A DNA stretch of 64,000 nt from Akebia trifoliata (GCA_017979445.1 CM030713.1:24535163-24599162), one strand, 5' to 3'; shown: positions 24,359-36,118, numbered from the stretch's first letter. Numbers and translations are program-made. The notes: generated by a model from the letters alone, not told the origin.

Positions 24359-26679
24359 GACCTTAAGGGAAATAATGGATTACCAACAACAAACACTATA
24401 TCCTTCAATATGCTTCAAATAACATATTCATTTACTTAATCACCAAGAAATAAATATTCATTTGCTTAATCACCAAGAAATTAGGGACAGAGAAACTTTC
24501 CAACTACATTTATTTTGGATCGAATCATTCAACTTTAGAATTAGACTTGTCAAGTAATCTTTACTATTATAATGAGAGAAGGTGGAGTAGAAGTCGTTTG
24601 AAAAAAAAGAAAAAAAATATATTGCAATCTATGTACACGTCACTTAGTTTTCAAAATTAAAAAACTACCCTTTTACGATGTGATCTTTAAAAACTCACCC
24701 TTTAATCAACGTTTTAAATTACGAATAAACCCCTATGATACATGATCCATTCTTGTAACAACCTATCTAGGATGCATATTAATTATTCTTGAATATGCTT
24801 CAAATAAAACATTCATTTGCTTTATCCCTACAAAACTAGGGGCAGAGGAACTCTCCCAACTACATAACCATTAGTTTGTTCAGCATTATAGCCAAATTTT
24901 GGATGGATTTTTTATGGGCTATGATACAATACGTTCACATTAAACCCAAAAAAAATAAAAAAACTAAATATTTTTACTTATTTTTTATAAGAATGCTAAA
25001 ATAGTCAAGGATGGTAGATAATCTTGATGTATTTTAAAGATTAAAAGGAAAAATACTGGTAGGATTTCAGTTCATCTTTTTCCAGCTTTCATACTTTGTT
25101 CAACATGTGGTGAGAAGGTTATTTTGCTCACTTTGAAAAGAGAAAGAGAACATCTAAAACATAAAAGCAAAAAATTACCGAGGTAGAGGAGACCAGCTAC
25201 CAACAATACACGAAGAGTCCGGAAACCAAATAAATGAAAAGAAAATCACTTCATCTCCCTCAACAGCGAAGACTCCCAAAAGAATAATATAAGATCCTAG
25301 AAGAATGAAACTTACTTGTCTTGATATTTAGGATACTATTACTTCGTTTTTGATATCTAGGATGACATTAGTCACACCTCTTTCCTTCAAATGCTTTAGT
25401 GTTCCTGTTTCTCTCCAAATGCACCACAAGATATCGAATGAGAAAAATAAGTTCGAACAAATGGATCTAACAAGGGGGCAAATGAATCAGAAGATGATTA
25501 ACGATTTTTCAAGCATTTTCCATATAGGCTTGTAGGAGTGTTGGCAATGCAAACTGCGGCAAGGTTTTCTAAGGATTCTGTTCTTGATCAGAGTGGTGGG
25601 ATCATAGGGATGGTGCCATGAGTTGAGGCAAGTAAATCGAGATAGAATGAGACAGAGGGGATGATGGTTTTTTGAGGTGAGAGAAAGCACAAGAGGCCTC
25701 CCAATTTCTATTTGTAACAGCTTCCTGAGCTTCCATACTATTCCCATAATTAAAAAGCATCACTTATTGGGTTCAAACATAGAAACTAAAATGCTCCAAC
25801 TCTATGTCCCTAAGCTTCCTGAGCTTCCATGATATTTCACTGTTTTAGTTATCACCCGAAGGGCTTCATAGGCAGTATGACAACCATATTATGTCACATG
25901 ATAGACTTCACAGGCTATGTGCCTGCTATGCATCCAAGATGCTTTGAATAATCAAAATTGTGGCCCATCCTATCACTGTACAAATCCCAACTGACTCATA
26001 ACTTGAAATTTGTTTTTTTAATCTGTTTTGTTGTCTTTTCATTATCTGTTGAATGAAAGAACTTGGTAACTCCAAGTAGCCTGATTCAGTAATTGCAACG
26101 TATCTCTCTTATGACGCCTGGCAGAATTACACCTGCCCAGCAATGGAAGAAATGTAATGACCGTCAACGCAAGCAATCTCTGAAGGAAGGTAGCCCTATC
26201 TTTTCTGGGGGAGGATAGTTTGATCCTTGAATATTAACCTTAAAAACATTTGGAAACAAAAACGGTAGTTCTTCAGATAAATCAGCCCAGACATAAAGAT
26301 GCTCAATGGAAGTTCGCAAGTCTTTTTCACATCAAACTGCAGCGTAGCGGTTAATCATCTGAACTACTCTCGATCCATCTTCTCTAACACCATATGATGA
26401 AAATAGGCAGTTAAAATTCTTGCTTCTCTCCCCAAATAACATCTATATCCTTGTGAAGTGCTATGAGATCTTGTGTGACTCTATCTAATCTCCAATAATT
26501 ATTTGATTAACTAATTCAGTAATATACAATCTGAACCACCGAAAAAAAACAAGCAACTACCAGTTGAATATAGTGCCACTCTTATTAATCACAAGGCTTT
26601 CTTTACTATCCAACTCCGCAACAATTCATCAAGGGGTCCACAGGAAATCATTAACAACATGCGTCTTCCTATAATGAAA
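24359..26679. other. Intergenic DNA without a confident gene
   Basis: AT-rich. Two weakly coding-like minus-strand stretches (about 25490-25747 and 26150-26390) match no family I can name and are interrupted. Two ATTCATTTGCTT-type segments near 24430-24480 are a short local duplication. Confidence 0.5.
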
Positions 26680-26867
26680 CCCTCAATTTAAGAAGCCTAA
26701 TAAACATAGAAGACATGGGTTAGACAAAAGACATGGCTTTAGAAAGACTTGAATGGTGGAACATGATTCGCTCAATGACCCAAAATGTTTGAAATAAGGT
26801 TTTGATGATGATAATGTGGATAGACAACATTGATGGAGACCATACTACCAATTACTGAACAAAATGT

Positions 26868-26894
26868 GTGGGTGGGGGGGAGGGGGTGGGGGGA
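26868..26894 (+). repeat. G-rich tract, candidate G-quadruplex
   Basis: At least four runs of three or more G, up to six long, lie within 27 bases (GTGGGTGGGGGGAGGGGGTG and on). It lies inside copy 1 of the duplicated unit and is absent from copy 2. Confidence 0.6.
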
Positions 26895-27229
26895 GATGCC
26901 AATTTTATATATGTAAAATGGTCTAATTCAACACCACCAACACAAGCATCTCCCATAAAAACTAGAATATGGAAATACTTGCAAAAAATAAATAAATGAA
27001 ACCAAATATGTAAGAAGCCTAATTAGGATAGAAGACAGCTTTAAAATAATGTAATGGCTTTAGACAAAATTGAATGGAGGAGCGTGATTCATTCAGTAAC
27101 ACCCCAAATATTTAGAATAAAGCCTGATAATGATCAACGTAGTTAGAGATCATTGACAACGACCATACTCAACATTTTTTTAACAATATTCACATTCTTA
27201 AGGGGTATTTCAAGTGCAGTTTGGACTAG

Positions 27230-28515
27230 TGCCCATCTTCTTATTTGGGTCTTCCCCTTGGGCTGCATATAAAAGCAAAAGTTTATGGGACCCCATTGTT
27301 GAAAGAGTAGGGAAACATCTAGGATCTTGAAAGACCAAATACCTTTCCAAAGGGTGGAACAGGACTCTAATCAAAAGTATCCTAGAAAATAATAAGAAAA
27401 CAAAACTTTCACTAAGTCAATTGAAAACTGATTTGTTCTTTACAAAGAATGAGGTTTGGGATGACCAAGAAAGCCTCTGGAAGTCAATTATCAAGTCTAA
27501 GTATAGGGTTAGGTTCTCAAGGTGGGAAACTAATGAGGTGAAAACTTCCTTTGGATGTAGCATATCGAAAGAAATAGATAAAATTATACTGGAATTTCAG
27601 AGTAGAATAATCTTTAAGAGTAGGAAGGGGGAATAGGGTGAGACTTTGGCAGGATCATCGGTGTGGAGCAACACTCCTTCACTTGAAGTTCCCCTTAATA
27701 TTTTGCTTGAAGGATTTACCAATTGCAAAAAAAATAAAAAAAAATTGTGCAAGCTGGGACTAAGCCTTTGAGGGATTTTGGCTTTAGAAGTGATAGAATT
27801 AGGTGGTAGAAATTGGTACAACTTAGTAGACTCTGGTTACTTCATTCAACCACTCTCTCATGCTAATTTCTACCAGAGTATTCCCTAATATTGCTATGGG
27901 GGGAGGGCAAACTTTTTATATTTTTTTGATAGATAAAAATCTCCTTTGTATGATCATGGCCTTAGGTAAGATGCTAAGTTTATATAACCTAATTTTCTGG
28001 AGATTACTTATGGTTAACTTTTGCTTGCTATATAAACCAAATGGGGATTCAATTAATCGTTTGCTTATTCATTGCTCATCTATAGGGGAAATATGTTTCA
28101 TTTTCTATCCATGTTTCATGTATTTTGGTGTTTTCTAGGTTCAATCCTTCAGTTGTTTCAAAGTTGGTGGACCCTATACTTTTTTCCTTAGCGAAAAATA
28201 TATTGTGATCTTTTAATTTGTTTGTGGTGTGCTAGGGTGTTTGGAAGGAAAGTAATAACAAGAAATTGGATGGGAGGGAACACTCACTTCAAGAAGTCAT
28301 CATTTATATCTTAGGACTATTATATTTTTGGTGTGATTTATTTGGGGAGAAACTCATATAAGTCTTTTTTAAGATTTTTTTATAGATGGGATGCAATGTG
28401 CTAGACTCTGTAATAGTGTAGGATCTTATTGAAATATCTTCTATGGTCTCCATCTCAGCCTCCTCCTACCCTTTTTCTTATTTAATAAATTCCGTTTACC
28501 TATGAGAAAAAAAAG
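27230..28515 (+). pseudogene. LINE (non-LTR retrotransposon) 3' fragment, broken
   Basis: Translated fragments at about 27440-27660 (ESLWKSIIKSKYR, GCSISKEIDKI, then RVRLWQD one frame over) resemble the region after the reverse transcriptase in plant L1-like LINEs, where W-K-I-KYG and RFW-D-W are conserved. Further in-order fragments to about 28480 look like the degraded C-terminal zinc-binding segment. The element ends in AATAAATTCC and a short A-run near 28513. It is truncated at the 5' end with many stops and frameshifts. AGTGCC flanking both ends (about 27221 and 28515) may be a remnant target duplication. Confidence 0.7.
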
Positions 28516-28954
28516 TGCCTAATGCAAAACCAACAACACAAACATCTCCCATAAAATCTTGAAAGTGGAAGTACAAGCAAAAAAAAGCTAAAAATAGAGC
28601 CTATTTGGATCACCATCAAGACATATTTTTCATTTTCAAGCAATATTTTTCAAAAATATCTTTTGGTACAATGATGGTGATTCATTCAGCCTCTCACATT
28701 TTTTCCACACAGAAGAAAAATAAATAAGATAGGCAAATCCTAATTCATTCAACAAACAAAGAGGCAATTACAAGGTATTGCGGTAACTTCCAATGAAATT
28801 CTTTGAAAAGAGAAAGGAAGAGATCACCGCCACATATTTCATCTTAAAGAGATAGCATTAAAATTATATCAAAACCAAATATATCCTAATTGAAGTTCAA
28901 TACAATCACATAAGCACTATACAGATCACTTAGGAGTTTCTCTTGTTCTTCATC

Positions 28955-29930
28955 TTAGATCAATCAAACTCGGGATAAACCATCCGCCTTCAAAATTTCT
29001 CTAGATCAAACCCTTATTCCTGGAAACCCAATACAAATTTCAGCCCAAATTGCTATAATACAGAAAAAATTTAGTAAAAGAAAAAGAATTAAAGTGAAAA
29101 AATTGAAACTTCTAAAGGGAAAAAAAGGGAGGAAACCGTCCATCCCCAAAATTTCTCTACATCAAACCTTTATTCTTGAAGACCCAATTAAGATTTCAAC
29201 CCAAATTGCTCTAATCATGGACATTTTTTAGTTAAAGAAAAATAATAAAAGAGAAAATTTCTCCGGATTTTCGTTCGAGGACTTTGTTTTTAGATGGGAT
29301 GGCTTATGTAACTAGCAAGCTCTTGTTTTTGTCTTTCCTGTTTTTTTCTCTCATTCCCGGAGGCTCTCTCCGCCCCCTTTGTACTTTCCTTATTTTGATA
29401 TTTATAAAATCTTTATACTTATAATAAAAAATAAAAAAAATTCAAATTTTTAAGGAAAAATAAAAAAAGGCGGAAACCATCCATCCTCAAAATTTATCAA
29501 AATCAAACCTTTACTCCTGAAAACCCTATTCAGATTTCAGCCTAAGTTTCTCTAATCCGGAAATATATTTAGTAAAAGAACAAGAATTAAATATAACAAA
29601 TTCAAACTAAAGGGAGGAAATCATCCATCCTCAAAATTTCTCTAGATCAAACCTTTTTTCTTGAAAATCAAATTCAGAGCTCAGCTCAAATTGCTCTAAT
29701 CCGGGAAATTTTTAGTAAGATAAATTATTAAAGAGAAAAAATTCGAACTTATAAGGGGAAAATGGGAGGAAACCTTCCATCCCCAAAATTTCTCAAGATA
29801 AAACCATTTTTCCTGAAAACCCAATTCAGATTTCAGCCCAAAATGCTCTAATCGGGAAAAAATAGGGTAAAAAAGCAAGAATTAAACAGAATAAAATATT
29901 GAAACTTTAAGGGGAGAAAAAAAAAAGGAA
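28955..29930 (-). repeat. About 150-bp tandem array, five copies plus a partial, containing the terminal exon
   Basis: Units begin near 28955, 29112, 29458, 29608 and 29752, with a sixth start at 29908. Each has ATCCCCAAAATTTCTCTAGA-like and AGATTTCAGCCCAAATTGCT-like blocks. On the minus strand each unit holds a pyrimidine-rich stretch, an AG acceptor and a relative of the last coding exon of the small membrane-protein gene. Only the distal copy (29019-29001) keeps the family-like NKGLI ending with its stop in phase. A LINE-like 3' fragment (about 29265-29440) splits copy 2 from copy 3. Confidence 0.85.
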
Positions 29931-30201
29931 ATTTTAAAGCACACCTACGTCTGTTTGGAGTATGAGGAGGAGGATGACACACGCTTGTTGCGGAACATCA
30001 TGTATCCAACGGGTAGAACGACTCCGATCATCATGATTGCTGCACCGATTATGTATCGAAGTGGGCTCGGTGGTTCTACTTCTAATGACTTCTGAAGCTA
30101 CACCACATTCAAACAACTTTCGCAGATTAGATGAAATAAATCAGGAAACCCTAACCCTAAACTTCTTTAATCTACAGAAAGAGAGAGCGACTTACAGGCA
30201 T
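29001..30201 (-). CDS. Small conserved plant single-pass membrane protein (55 aa), three exons
   Basis: Exon 1 is only ATG CCT before GTAAGT (30201-30196). Exon 2 (30091-29949) encodes KSLEVEPPSPLRYIIGAA, one hydrophobic helix (about residues 16-35, GAAIMMIGVVLPVGYMM), then RNKRV and a Ser-rich tail SSSSSYSKQ. Exon 3 (29019-29001) adds NKGLI and TAG. I know this as an uncharacterised short protein family in plants, ending in a similar NKxLI; its function is unknown. If the second donor (GTAGGT at 29948) is not used, the in-frame TAG inside it stops the protein at 50 residues (29945). The start is fixed by the family N-terminus and the donor. Upstream is a GA microsatellite; no promoter was identified. 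Confidence 0.8.
29265..29440 (+). mobile_element. Short LINE-like 3' fragment
   Basis: Pyrimidine-rich sequence ends CCCCCTTTGTACTTTCC, then ATAAAATC and an A-rich tail, typical of the 3' ends of plant L1-like LINEs. It interrupts the 150-bp tandem array. Too short for coding evidence. Confidence 0.45.
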
Positions 30202-30218
30202 CTTCAGCTCAGCCGCTT

Positions 30219-30238
30219 GAGAGAGAGAGAGAGAGAGA
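30219..30238 (+). repeat. GA microsatellite upstream of the small membrane-protein gene
   Basis: About ten GA units lie just upstream of the ATG at 30201, reading as a CT tract in the gene's direction. Such tracts are common in plant 5' UTRs and core promoters. Confidence 0.75.
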
Positions 30239-30284
30239 TCAAAAGAATGGATTCCTCTCTCTACTGCAACTCAGGGCCTGTGTG

Positions 30285-30505
30285 GATACACCTCTCCGTG
30301 CAAGAGCAAAAGCTCAATCACTCCCCGCAAGAGCAAAGAACCTCTCCGCGGAAGAGCAGGTCTTTGAAGCTTCTCCACAAAGAGCAAAAAATCTCTCCCC
30401 GCAATAGCAAAAACCTCTCCACGCCAAAGCAAAAATCTATCCAAACGTTTGCTAGCTCCCGCAAGAGCAGAAGTCTTCAAGAAGCTCTATCCAAACGCAG
30501 TGTCA
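30285..30505 (+). repeat. Imperfect minisatellite (about 27-bp units)
   Basis: Units resembling CTCTCCGCAAGAGCAAAA repeat about eight times with variation. The Lys/Ser/Arg-rich plus-strand ORF covering it (30037-30534) is explained by this repeat and by lying antisense to the membrane-protein gene, so I do not call it a gene. Confidence 0.65.
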
Positions 30506-30539
30506 ATCTACAAATTAAAAAAGTTTTCAATTAGGGAAG

Positions 30540-31124
30540 GAAATGGAACAAATCTTAGCAAATTGGATCTGGACCCGACCCAATGATTTATTGGATTTGG
30601 ATCCAATGACCTAATTTAATTTTGTTTATTTTCTCATGTATTATATCATTGGTCTTTATCATATCATGAAATGGTTAAATCCAAAATCGGCCAGATCAGC
30701 TACCATATCAAAAGTGTGGGAAAATTTTCGGATTTCCCACTCAATGAGATCCGTACGATAAATTAATGCAACTCTTCGGTCTTTTTCTCCGATGATCCTT
30801 TGCATTTTTGGTGAACCTTTTTTTTCTAAATAGTCTTCTTTGTTCGTTTTTACCTGAAAAGATACTTATGTGATGTCGGTTAAAGAGCTTCTAATGATCA
30901 AATTAGTACTTGATGAAAATTGTAAAGCATGAGAATTGTACGTAGTTTGTGCCTTGGGACTTAAGTGAGCTAATTTTTTTTTTATTTATAGAGTAAACTA
31001 ATTAATAGGGGGTGGTAACTCAATTCTAACCACTACCCCATATTGTCAAGCATTTATGATAAAAAATGCATATGATGCATTGATGTTAATGAAGACTCAT
31101 TCCTTATGATTTTTGTAATTTTTT
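30540..31124. other. AT-rich intergenic DNA
   Basis: Includes a short palindromic GGATCTGGACCC / GGATTTGGATCC stretch near 30566-30605. No gene seen. Confidence 0.5.
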
Positions 31125-31129
31125 TTTTT

Positions 31130-31285
31130 TTTGATAGGCCGCATATACCACCCCACTCGGCACGTGTACAACAGATAAATAACCACATTTTTTGTGGAGG
31201 GGTATATAATGATTCAAATTCATGATTTGGGGAGCAAACCCAATCATTTTTGTCATTTCGGCTAATCCCTAATGGGTTTGTTCTT
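31130..31285 (-). mobile_element. tRNA-derived SINE, minus strand
   Basis: On the minus strand, box-A-like TTAGCCGAAATG is followed by GCTCCCCAAATCATGAATTT and then GTGGGGTGGTATATGCGG, ending in poly-A. The layout and 3' block match the SINE at 22912-23055. Confidence 0.65.
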
Positions 31286-31732
31286 GTAATCTACATGAGA
31301 AGTGGACTTAAATATGTATGTAACTGTTCCAACTCGATGACAATTTAATTTCTCAAGTTGACTCAATCGAGTTATGTGTCTATAATTCTTTTGGGCACCA
31401 TGTGTATTTTACCTTAGCGTTAGAGCATGTTGTAATGACCTTTGCTACTTGGATAGCTTTATGATGACTAGTTATAATACTTTGATATGTTGTTATTCGA
31501 GTAGTTTTACACAATTCCCTAAATGTATCAATCTCCATAGAATAATTACCAAAAATAAGAGGAAGAGTAATACTAGTAGCATCATCTATTGAGTAGGAGT
31601 AAGACAATAAGAAGTGGTAGCATCAACTACTGAGCAGGAACAGGAGAAGAAGAAATAGTAATAGCTACTACTATTGACAGAACTTGGTCAAATCACTTTA
31701 GTGTTTGAAAAAACGGTTAGATGATGTAGTAA

Positions 31733-32425
31733 TAAGTTGACTCATTGGGGAGGCTGAACCTCTTTCGGATGAAATAACAAGGGGTCAACTCCTTAAGGAG
31801 GTCGAACCTCCTTTAGACAAAATAGCAAGGGGTCAACTCTTTAAAGAGGTTGAACCTCATCTGGACAAAATAGCAAGGGGTCAACTCCTTGAGGAGGCTG
31901 AACTTCCTTCAGATGAAAATAACAAGGGGTTAGCTCATTGAAGAGCCGAACTTCTTTCCTCCTTAGGATTTAATACCAAGGGGTTGACTTTTTCAAGAAG
32001 TCAAACCTCTTTTGGATGAAAATAACAAGGGGTCAACTCATTGAAAAAACTGAACGTCCTTCAAACGAAAATAATAAGGGGTTGACTCCTTGAGGAGGTC
32101 AAATCTCCTTGGGACGAAAATAACAAGGAGTCGACTCCTTGAGGAGGTTGAACCTCCCTGGGATGAAAACAATAAGGGGTTGACTCCTTTCGATTGTAAT
32201 AATAAGGGTCAGTTCCTTGAGGAGGCCAAACCTCTTTTGGATGAAATAGCAAGGGGCCAGACTTAGTAGCTGGACCTCTTGGAGTTGCATTGTAAGGTCG
32301 GACGGATTAAGAGACTAAACCTCATGGTGACACATTATAAAGAGGGACGGACTAGGAGGCCAAGTCTTTTAGCAATGCATTATAAGAAGGGACAAACTAA
32401 ATAGGCCAAACCTCTACTTGCCTCT
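31733..32425 (+). repeat. Minisatellite of about 49-bp units, roughly 14 copies
   Basis: Units run GGGGTCAACTCCTTGAGGAG, then GTCGAACCTCC, then GATGAAAATAACAA. Each central unit has the small inverted repeat CTCCTTGAGGAG. Copies in the middle are most alike; those after about 32250 are shorter and diverged. The short minus-strand ORFs across it are repeats of one another. Confidence 0.9.
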
Positions 32426-33204
32426 TTTTTTTATATCGAATCCTTAGGGTAGTATTTGCTTATCTTGATTTGGTAACATTGGTAATCCCTAGGAAGGAAT
32501 ATTTTTAGTTTTTACAATGCCCTGTCTCAAAACCTTGGATCTTGATAAGATCCAAGGTTTTGAGAATAACTTTCATTCTTTGGGATTAGTAAATGGTATA
32601 TTTAGCATTTTATTGATCTTTTGGAGATAAGAGTTGCCCCCACACAACTCATTTAAGATAAAGTTTGAATCCTTAATCGTTGACTTATTGTCAACCCTTT
32701 GAATTAGGAATTTCCTCAACAAAATTTGATTAATGTAAAGCATCGGCCCTTAGTCGTAGACTTAACACTATGTCTACTATTCAAGTAAGGAAGGGGTGTC
32801 CTATGCAACTCAGATAAGAGTGGAATTCAAATTCTTGATCGTACACTAGGCATCATGCTGACTCTTTGAGTAGGGAGTTGATGGTTTTATGCAACTTGAT
32901 TTAGAGTAAGATCTCTAAGTCATAGACTCGTCGTCGTGTTGACTCTTCAAGTTGGGAGTCGACAACTTAATGCAATTCATAAAGCTTTTTTTAGTCCCAA
33001 GATGATGATTTATATGTTTTGAATATCATTTTCCTAGTAGAGTGTAGTTTGTAAGATTTATTTACGTTGAATATCTCATCCAAGCTTCAAAAACACATCT
33101 AGTGATAAATAAAAATCTTTAGAATATTCGTCCATCATCGAAAATAGCTATAATCAGGTTTACAAGTTGATTAATCAAGAGAGTGGAAAAATAGGGTGTC
33201 TACA
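32426..33204 (-). mobile_element. Possible LTR end (minus orientation)
   Basis: The stretch ends GGGTGTCTACA (33194-33204), the reverse of the common Gypsy LTR start TGTAGACACCC. No opposite end or target duplication was found, so the extent, which may include the minisatellite upstream, is uncertain. Confidence 0.35.
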
Positions 33205-33253
33205 CTTAGTTTATATTGAGGTGTAATTGGTGGCATTATTTTTATAGAGGACT

Positions 33254-33361
33254 ATTATTGCCACACCAACATTTACTAGTACCACACCTACTATGTGTAA
33301 GTCTTTGGTGATTTACATAGGAATTAGTGTGGCATTAGTAAAAGTTGGTATGGCAATAACA
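33254..33361. mobile_element. Foldback MITE, about 108 bp
   Basis: ATTATTGCCACACCAACATT at the left is mirrored by GTTATTGCCATACCAACTTT from the right. The arms pair over nearly the whole element. Confidence 0.75.
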
Positions 33362-33799
33362 ACTCTATTTTTATATTGCAATGCATATTAAATATGTCAC
33401 AAAATCCTTTTAAATTTGGGTCAAATAGAAACATGAATGGGGATCCAAAACGGTGTCCCATGTTTAAGCATACATTAGACACATGGCTTTTGACTATTGC
33501 GTTTTAAAATCATTGGACTGCTAACCAAGCCATATAAATTCATTTTTTAATTATTAAAATTAAAAAACAAAAATAGAAATAAAAACCATGTTCTTTCCTT
33601 CTTTTCTATCAAAACCCTCACATCTCTTCTATATCTTTTATTTAATCTCGAACCCTCAAAAAGAAAGGATTTTGTTTGCATCTTCTTTCCTATTTCTTCT
33701 TTGTGGAATATGTAAGTCTACCTTTTTTAAGGTTTTATTTGATTTTATGATTTTAAGCTAGAGTCCTTTATTCTAGGGTTTGATAATTTTAGTTATGCA

Positions 33800-35548
33800 A
33801 TTTTCGAGTTTGGAACATCAACACTATATGGATTGGAGTGACCACCACCATTATTTTTTTTAAAAGGGTGTGAATGGCCAGTAGAAAATTAGTTTTGAAA
33901 ATTGATTTTTTTTGTTGTAGTGACTTTCATTTGATATAATCCCAATCTACCTAAGATCTAAGTAAATGGTTCGATTAGAGATAAAAAAAGGTGTTAACAC
34001 CCCTTTCTCTCCACAAAAGGATGGTAACCTTTAAAAACATAGCCATTTTAAGAAAATATAAAAAGAAAAGGAAAATTCGAGAAAACAACGATTTTGTGCC
34101 CTTAAACATAAGGAACTTTAATGTCAACTTAGATCATGAGGATCACTTCATTGAGAGGGAAACCCTAACAATGTCCTGTCTTAAGAGCATAAATTTTGAA
34201 AAGTGTTGACTTTGTTATCATGGGCCCTTCTCATTCAGTCATTATGGGCCCACTCTCTTAGAATGAGAGTAGGGAAGGTTGTTCATTGCATCCTAAGATT
34301 TTTAAACCAAAATTAAAGAAAGGAAAGAAAAATATACGAGGAGGGGATAAAAAGGGGGGATGATTAAATAATTTAAAAAACATATTTTAACCCACCTTGA
34401 AGTTTTGACTTCTTTCTTCTTCTTAAATCTTTGATAATGTAATATTAATTCCCTTTTTAAAAGGAAAAAAGAGAGAAAGAGATGAGTAAGAATTTCATTA
34501 TACTTTTTACATTGAAGAGGAGGCTTGATAGCATTGAATTTATCATAGGAGAGGGGACTTTTATAAAGGTTTGGGGGTTATTTTTAGTGTTAAAAATATC
34601 AATAGTAAAAAATGGTGGAGAAAGACATGGTTTAGGCAAAAAATATTTTAAATTTGAAGTTATGAAGGGGTAAATGTGATAAAGAGGGCAAATGGGTTGC
34701 TTTTGACGAATATTCATGGAGAAAATCCAAATGGATTGATTAGACAACTCATACCCTAGATTAAGTGATGGTTAAATTAAAAGGTGTGGGTGTTTAGTTG
34801 AGAGAATGATTCATATAAGGGGTTAGGTGGTTAAATTTTGGGGGGTGGGAGTTGTGATGACATGTGGCAAAAGAGTATGGAGGTGTATGGGTGACTTGAT
34901 TAAGGAGGAGTGTGGGGATGACTTACGATGGAAGTTTTAGAGAAAGTGATGGGGTTTGGTAATGACATGTGCTATGGTAGAATAGTGGGTTGTAGCTTTT
35001 AAGGGTGATGATGGGGTTAGATAGATTGGATTTGGGATTTTAGTTGTGGTGATGGAATGTGTCCCTTTTTATGAGCATGAGCTTTTGATGTTGTGTGGAC
35101 CTTGACCTTGGTCAAGTGGGCATTAATTGAGTTTTAAGTTTAGATAATGGATATGAGTATGGTTTAAAAGGATTTTTGTAGGTTGATTTTTGGTTAGGAA
35201 ATTAATTAGATTTGGCTTAAGTTAAGGTTAAGCTTAGGTTAGAAATTGATTTAGAATGGGGTTTACAGGGGATTTAGGGTGGCTTATAAGTGGTGGATTT
35301 AGACATTCTTGGAAATGGGCTTAAGATTTGATTTTACGATTGGGTTCGGTTTGATTTAGATGAGTTTAGAATGTGGTGAGTAGGCACGGATTCATAAGAA
35401 AAATATTTGTAAGCCCATGGGCCAATTAAAAGGCTTTGGGTTATTTTATTATGAAAGTTTCAAAATTAGGCCCTTAGGCCTTTGATTGTAAAAAATACAT
35501 TTTTATGGGATTTTTCAAAAGGGACTCATACAAATTGGGGTATCTACA
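33800..35548 (-). mobile_element. Gypsy-type LTR remnant, reverse orientation
   Basis: The plus-strand right edge CAAATTGGGGTATCTACA is the reversed start of an LTR related to the one at 45518-47535. Homologous blocks follow in reverse order: AGGCCCTTAGGCC-like near the start and a GTGACCACCACCA segment near 33840, matching the end of that LTR. The left border is approximate and no target duplication is clear, so the copy is old. The ORFs at 34457-34747 and 33991-34209 are not recognisable. Confidence 0.65.
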
Positions 35549-36118
35549 ATAATTTTGTAAGATTTATGTATTCCAATAAACAATTATAAATTATGTGGCC
35601 TCTAAAGTATACTTGAACTGAGGAGGACTAGACAATTATAAATTTCTCTTCCCAATAGAGTTCCAACAACATTAGTAACTAATAGAAGTTCCCTTAAAGC
35701 TTAAACTCATTTATGGTTGATGTATTTGGATTGAATGTTAGCATAGTTCAATCTGGATGGTTCAACAAAGAGTTGTCTCAACTCATATCATTGAGGGTAT
35801 ACATGTGAATTTGCCAAAATCCCAAAATAAATGTTAGCTAGTTGTGTTATTGATGGAGTTGGTTGTATTCGGCAGCAATGAATTCTGTTAGATATCACTA
35901 GAAAATTTTTAGTTTAAACTCATTTTGGGGAGGTTATGATCACCCTTATTTGTATTTGAATTGTAACGAACTAATACAATAGCTTGTTTTTTTATATATT
36001 ATGTCTTTGATATTTGATTACATTCATTTTGACTATAATGTTTATCAGTGATTTTGAATGCATTATTGTGGATATAATCATTTTTTTTCTACCTTGGGTA
36101 TTTGGGCCTCTTAAAACA

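Larger units (their letters stand above)
26680..28570. repeat. Tandem duplication (about 330 bp) with a LINE nested in the second copy
   Basis: AAGAAGCCTAAT begins copies at about 26690 and 27011, which share long stretches (ATGGCTTTAGA, GACAACGACCATACT-like). The trailing block ACACAAGCATCTCCCATAAAA of copy 1 (about 26942) reappears as ACACAAACATCTCCCATAAAA only at about 28536. The LINE at about 27230-28515 therefore separates the two halves of copy 2. Confidence 0.75.

Noticed and set aside
24540..24650. Helitron-like 5' end (TCTTTACTATTATAATGAG)
   Set aside because: Only a start-like motif; no matching 3' end was found downstream.
30037..30534. 165-codon plus-strand ORF, Lys/Ser/Arg-rich
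   Set aside because: It runs antisense through the small membrane-protein gene and then through a minisatellite; its length is explained by the repeat.
8985..32425. CRISPR arrays suggested by tandem repeats
   Set aside because: The repeats are directly adjacent, without unique spacers, and the genome is a plant nuclear one.
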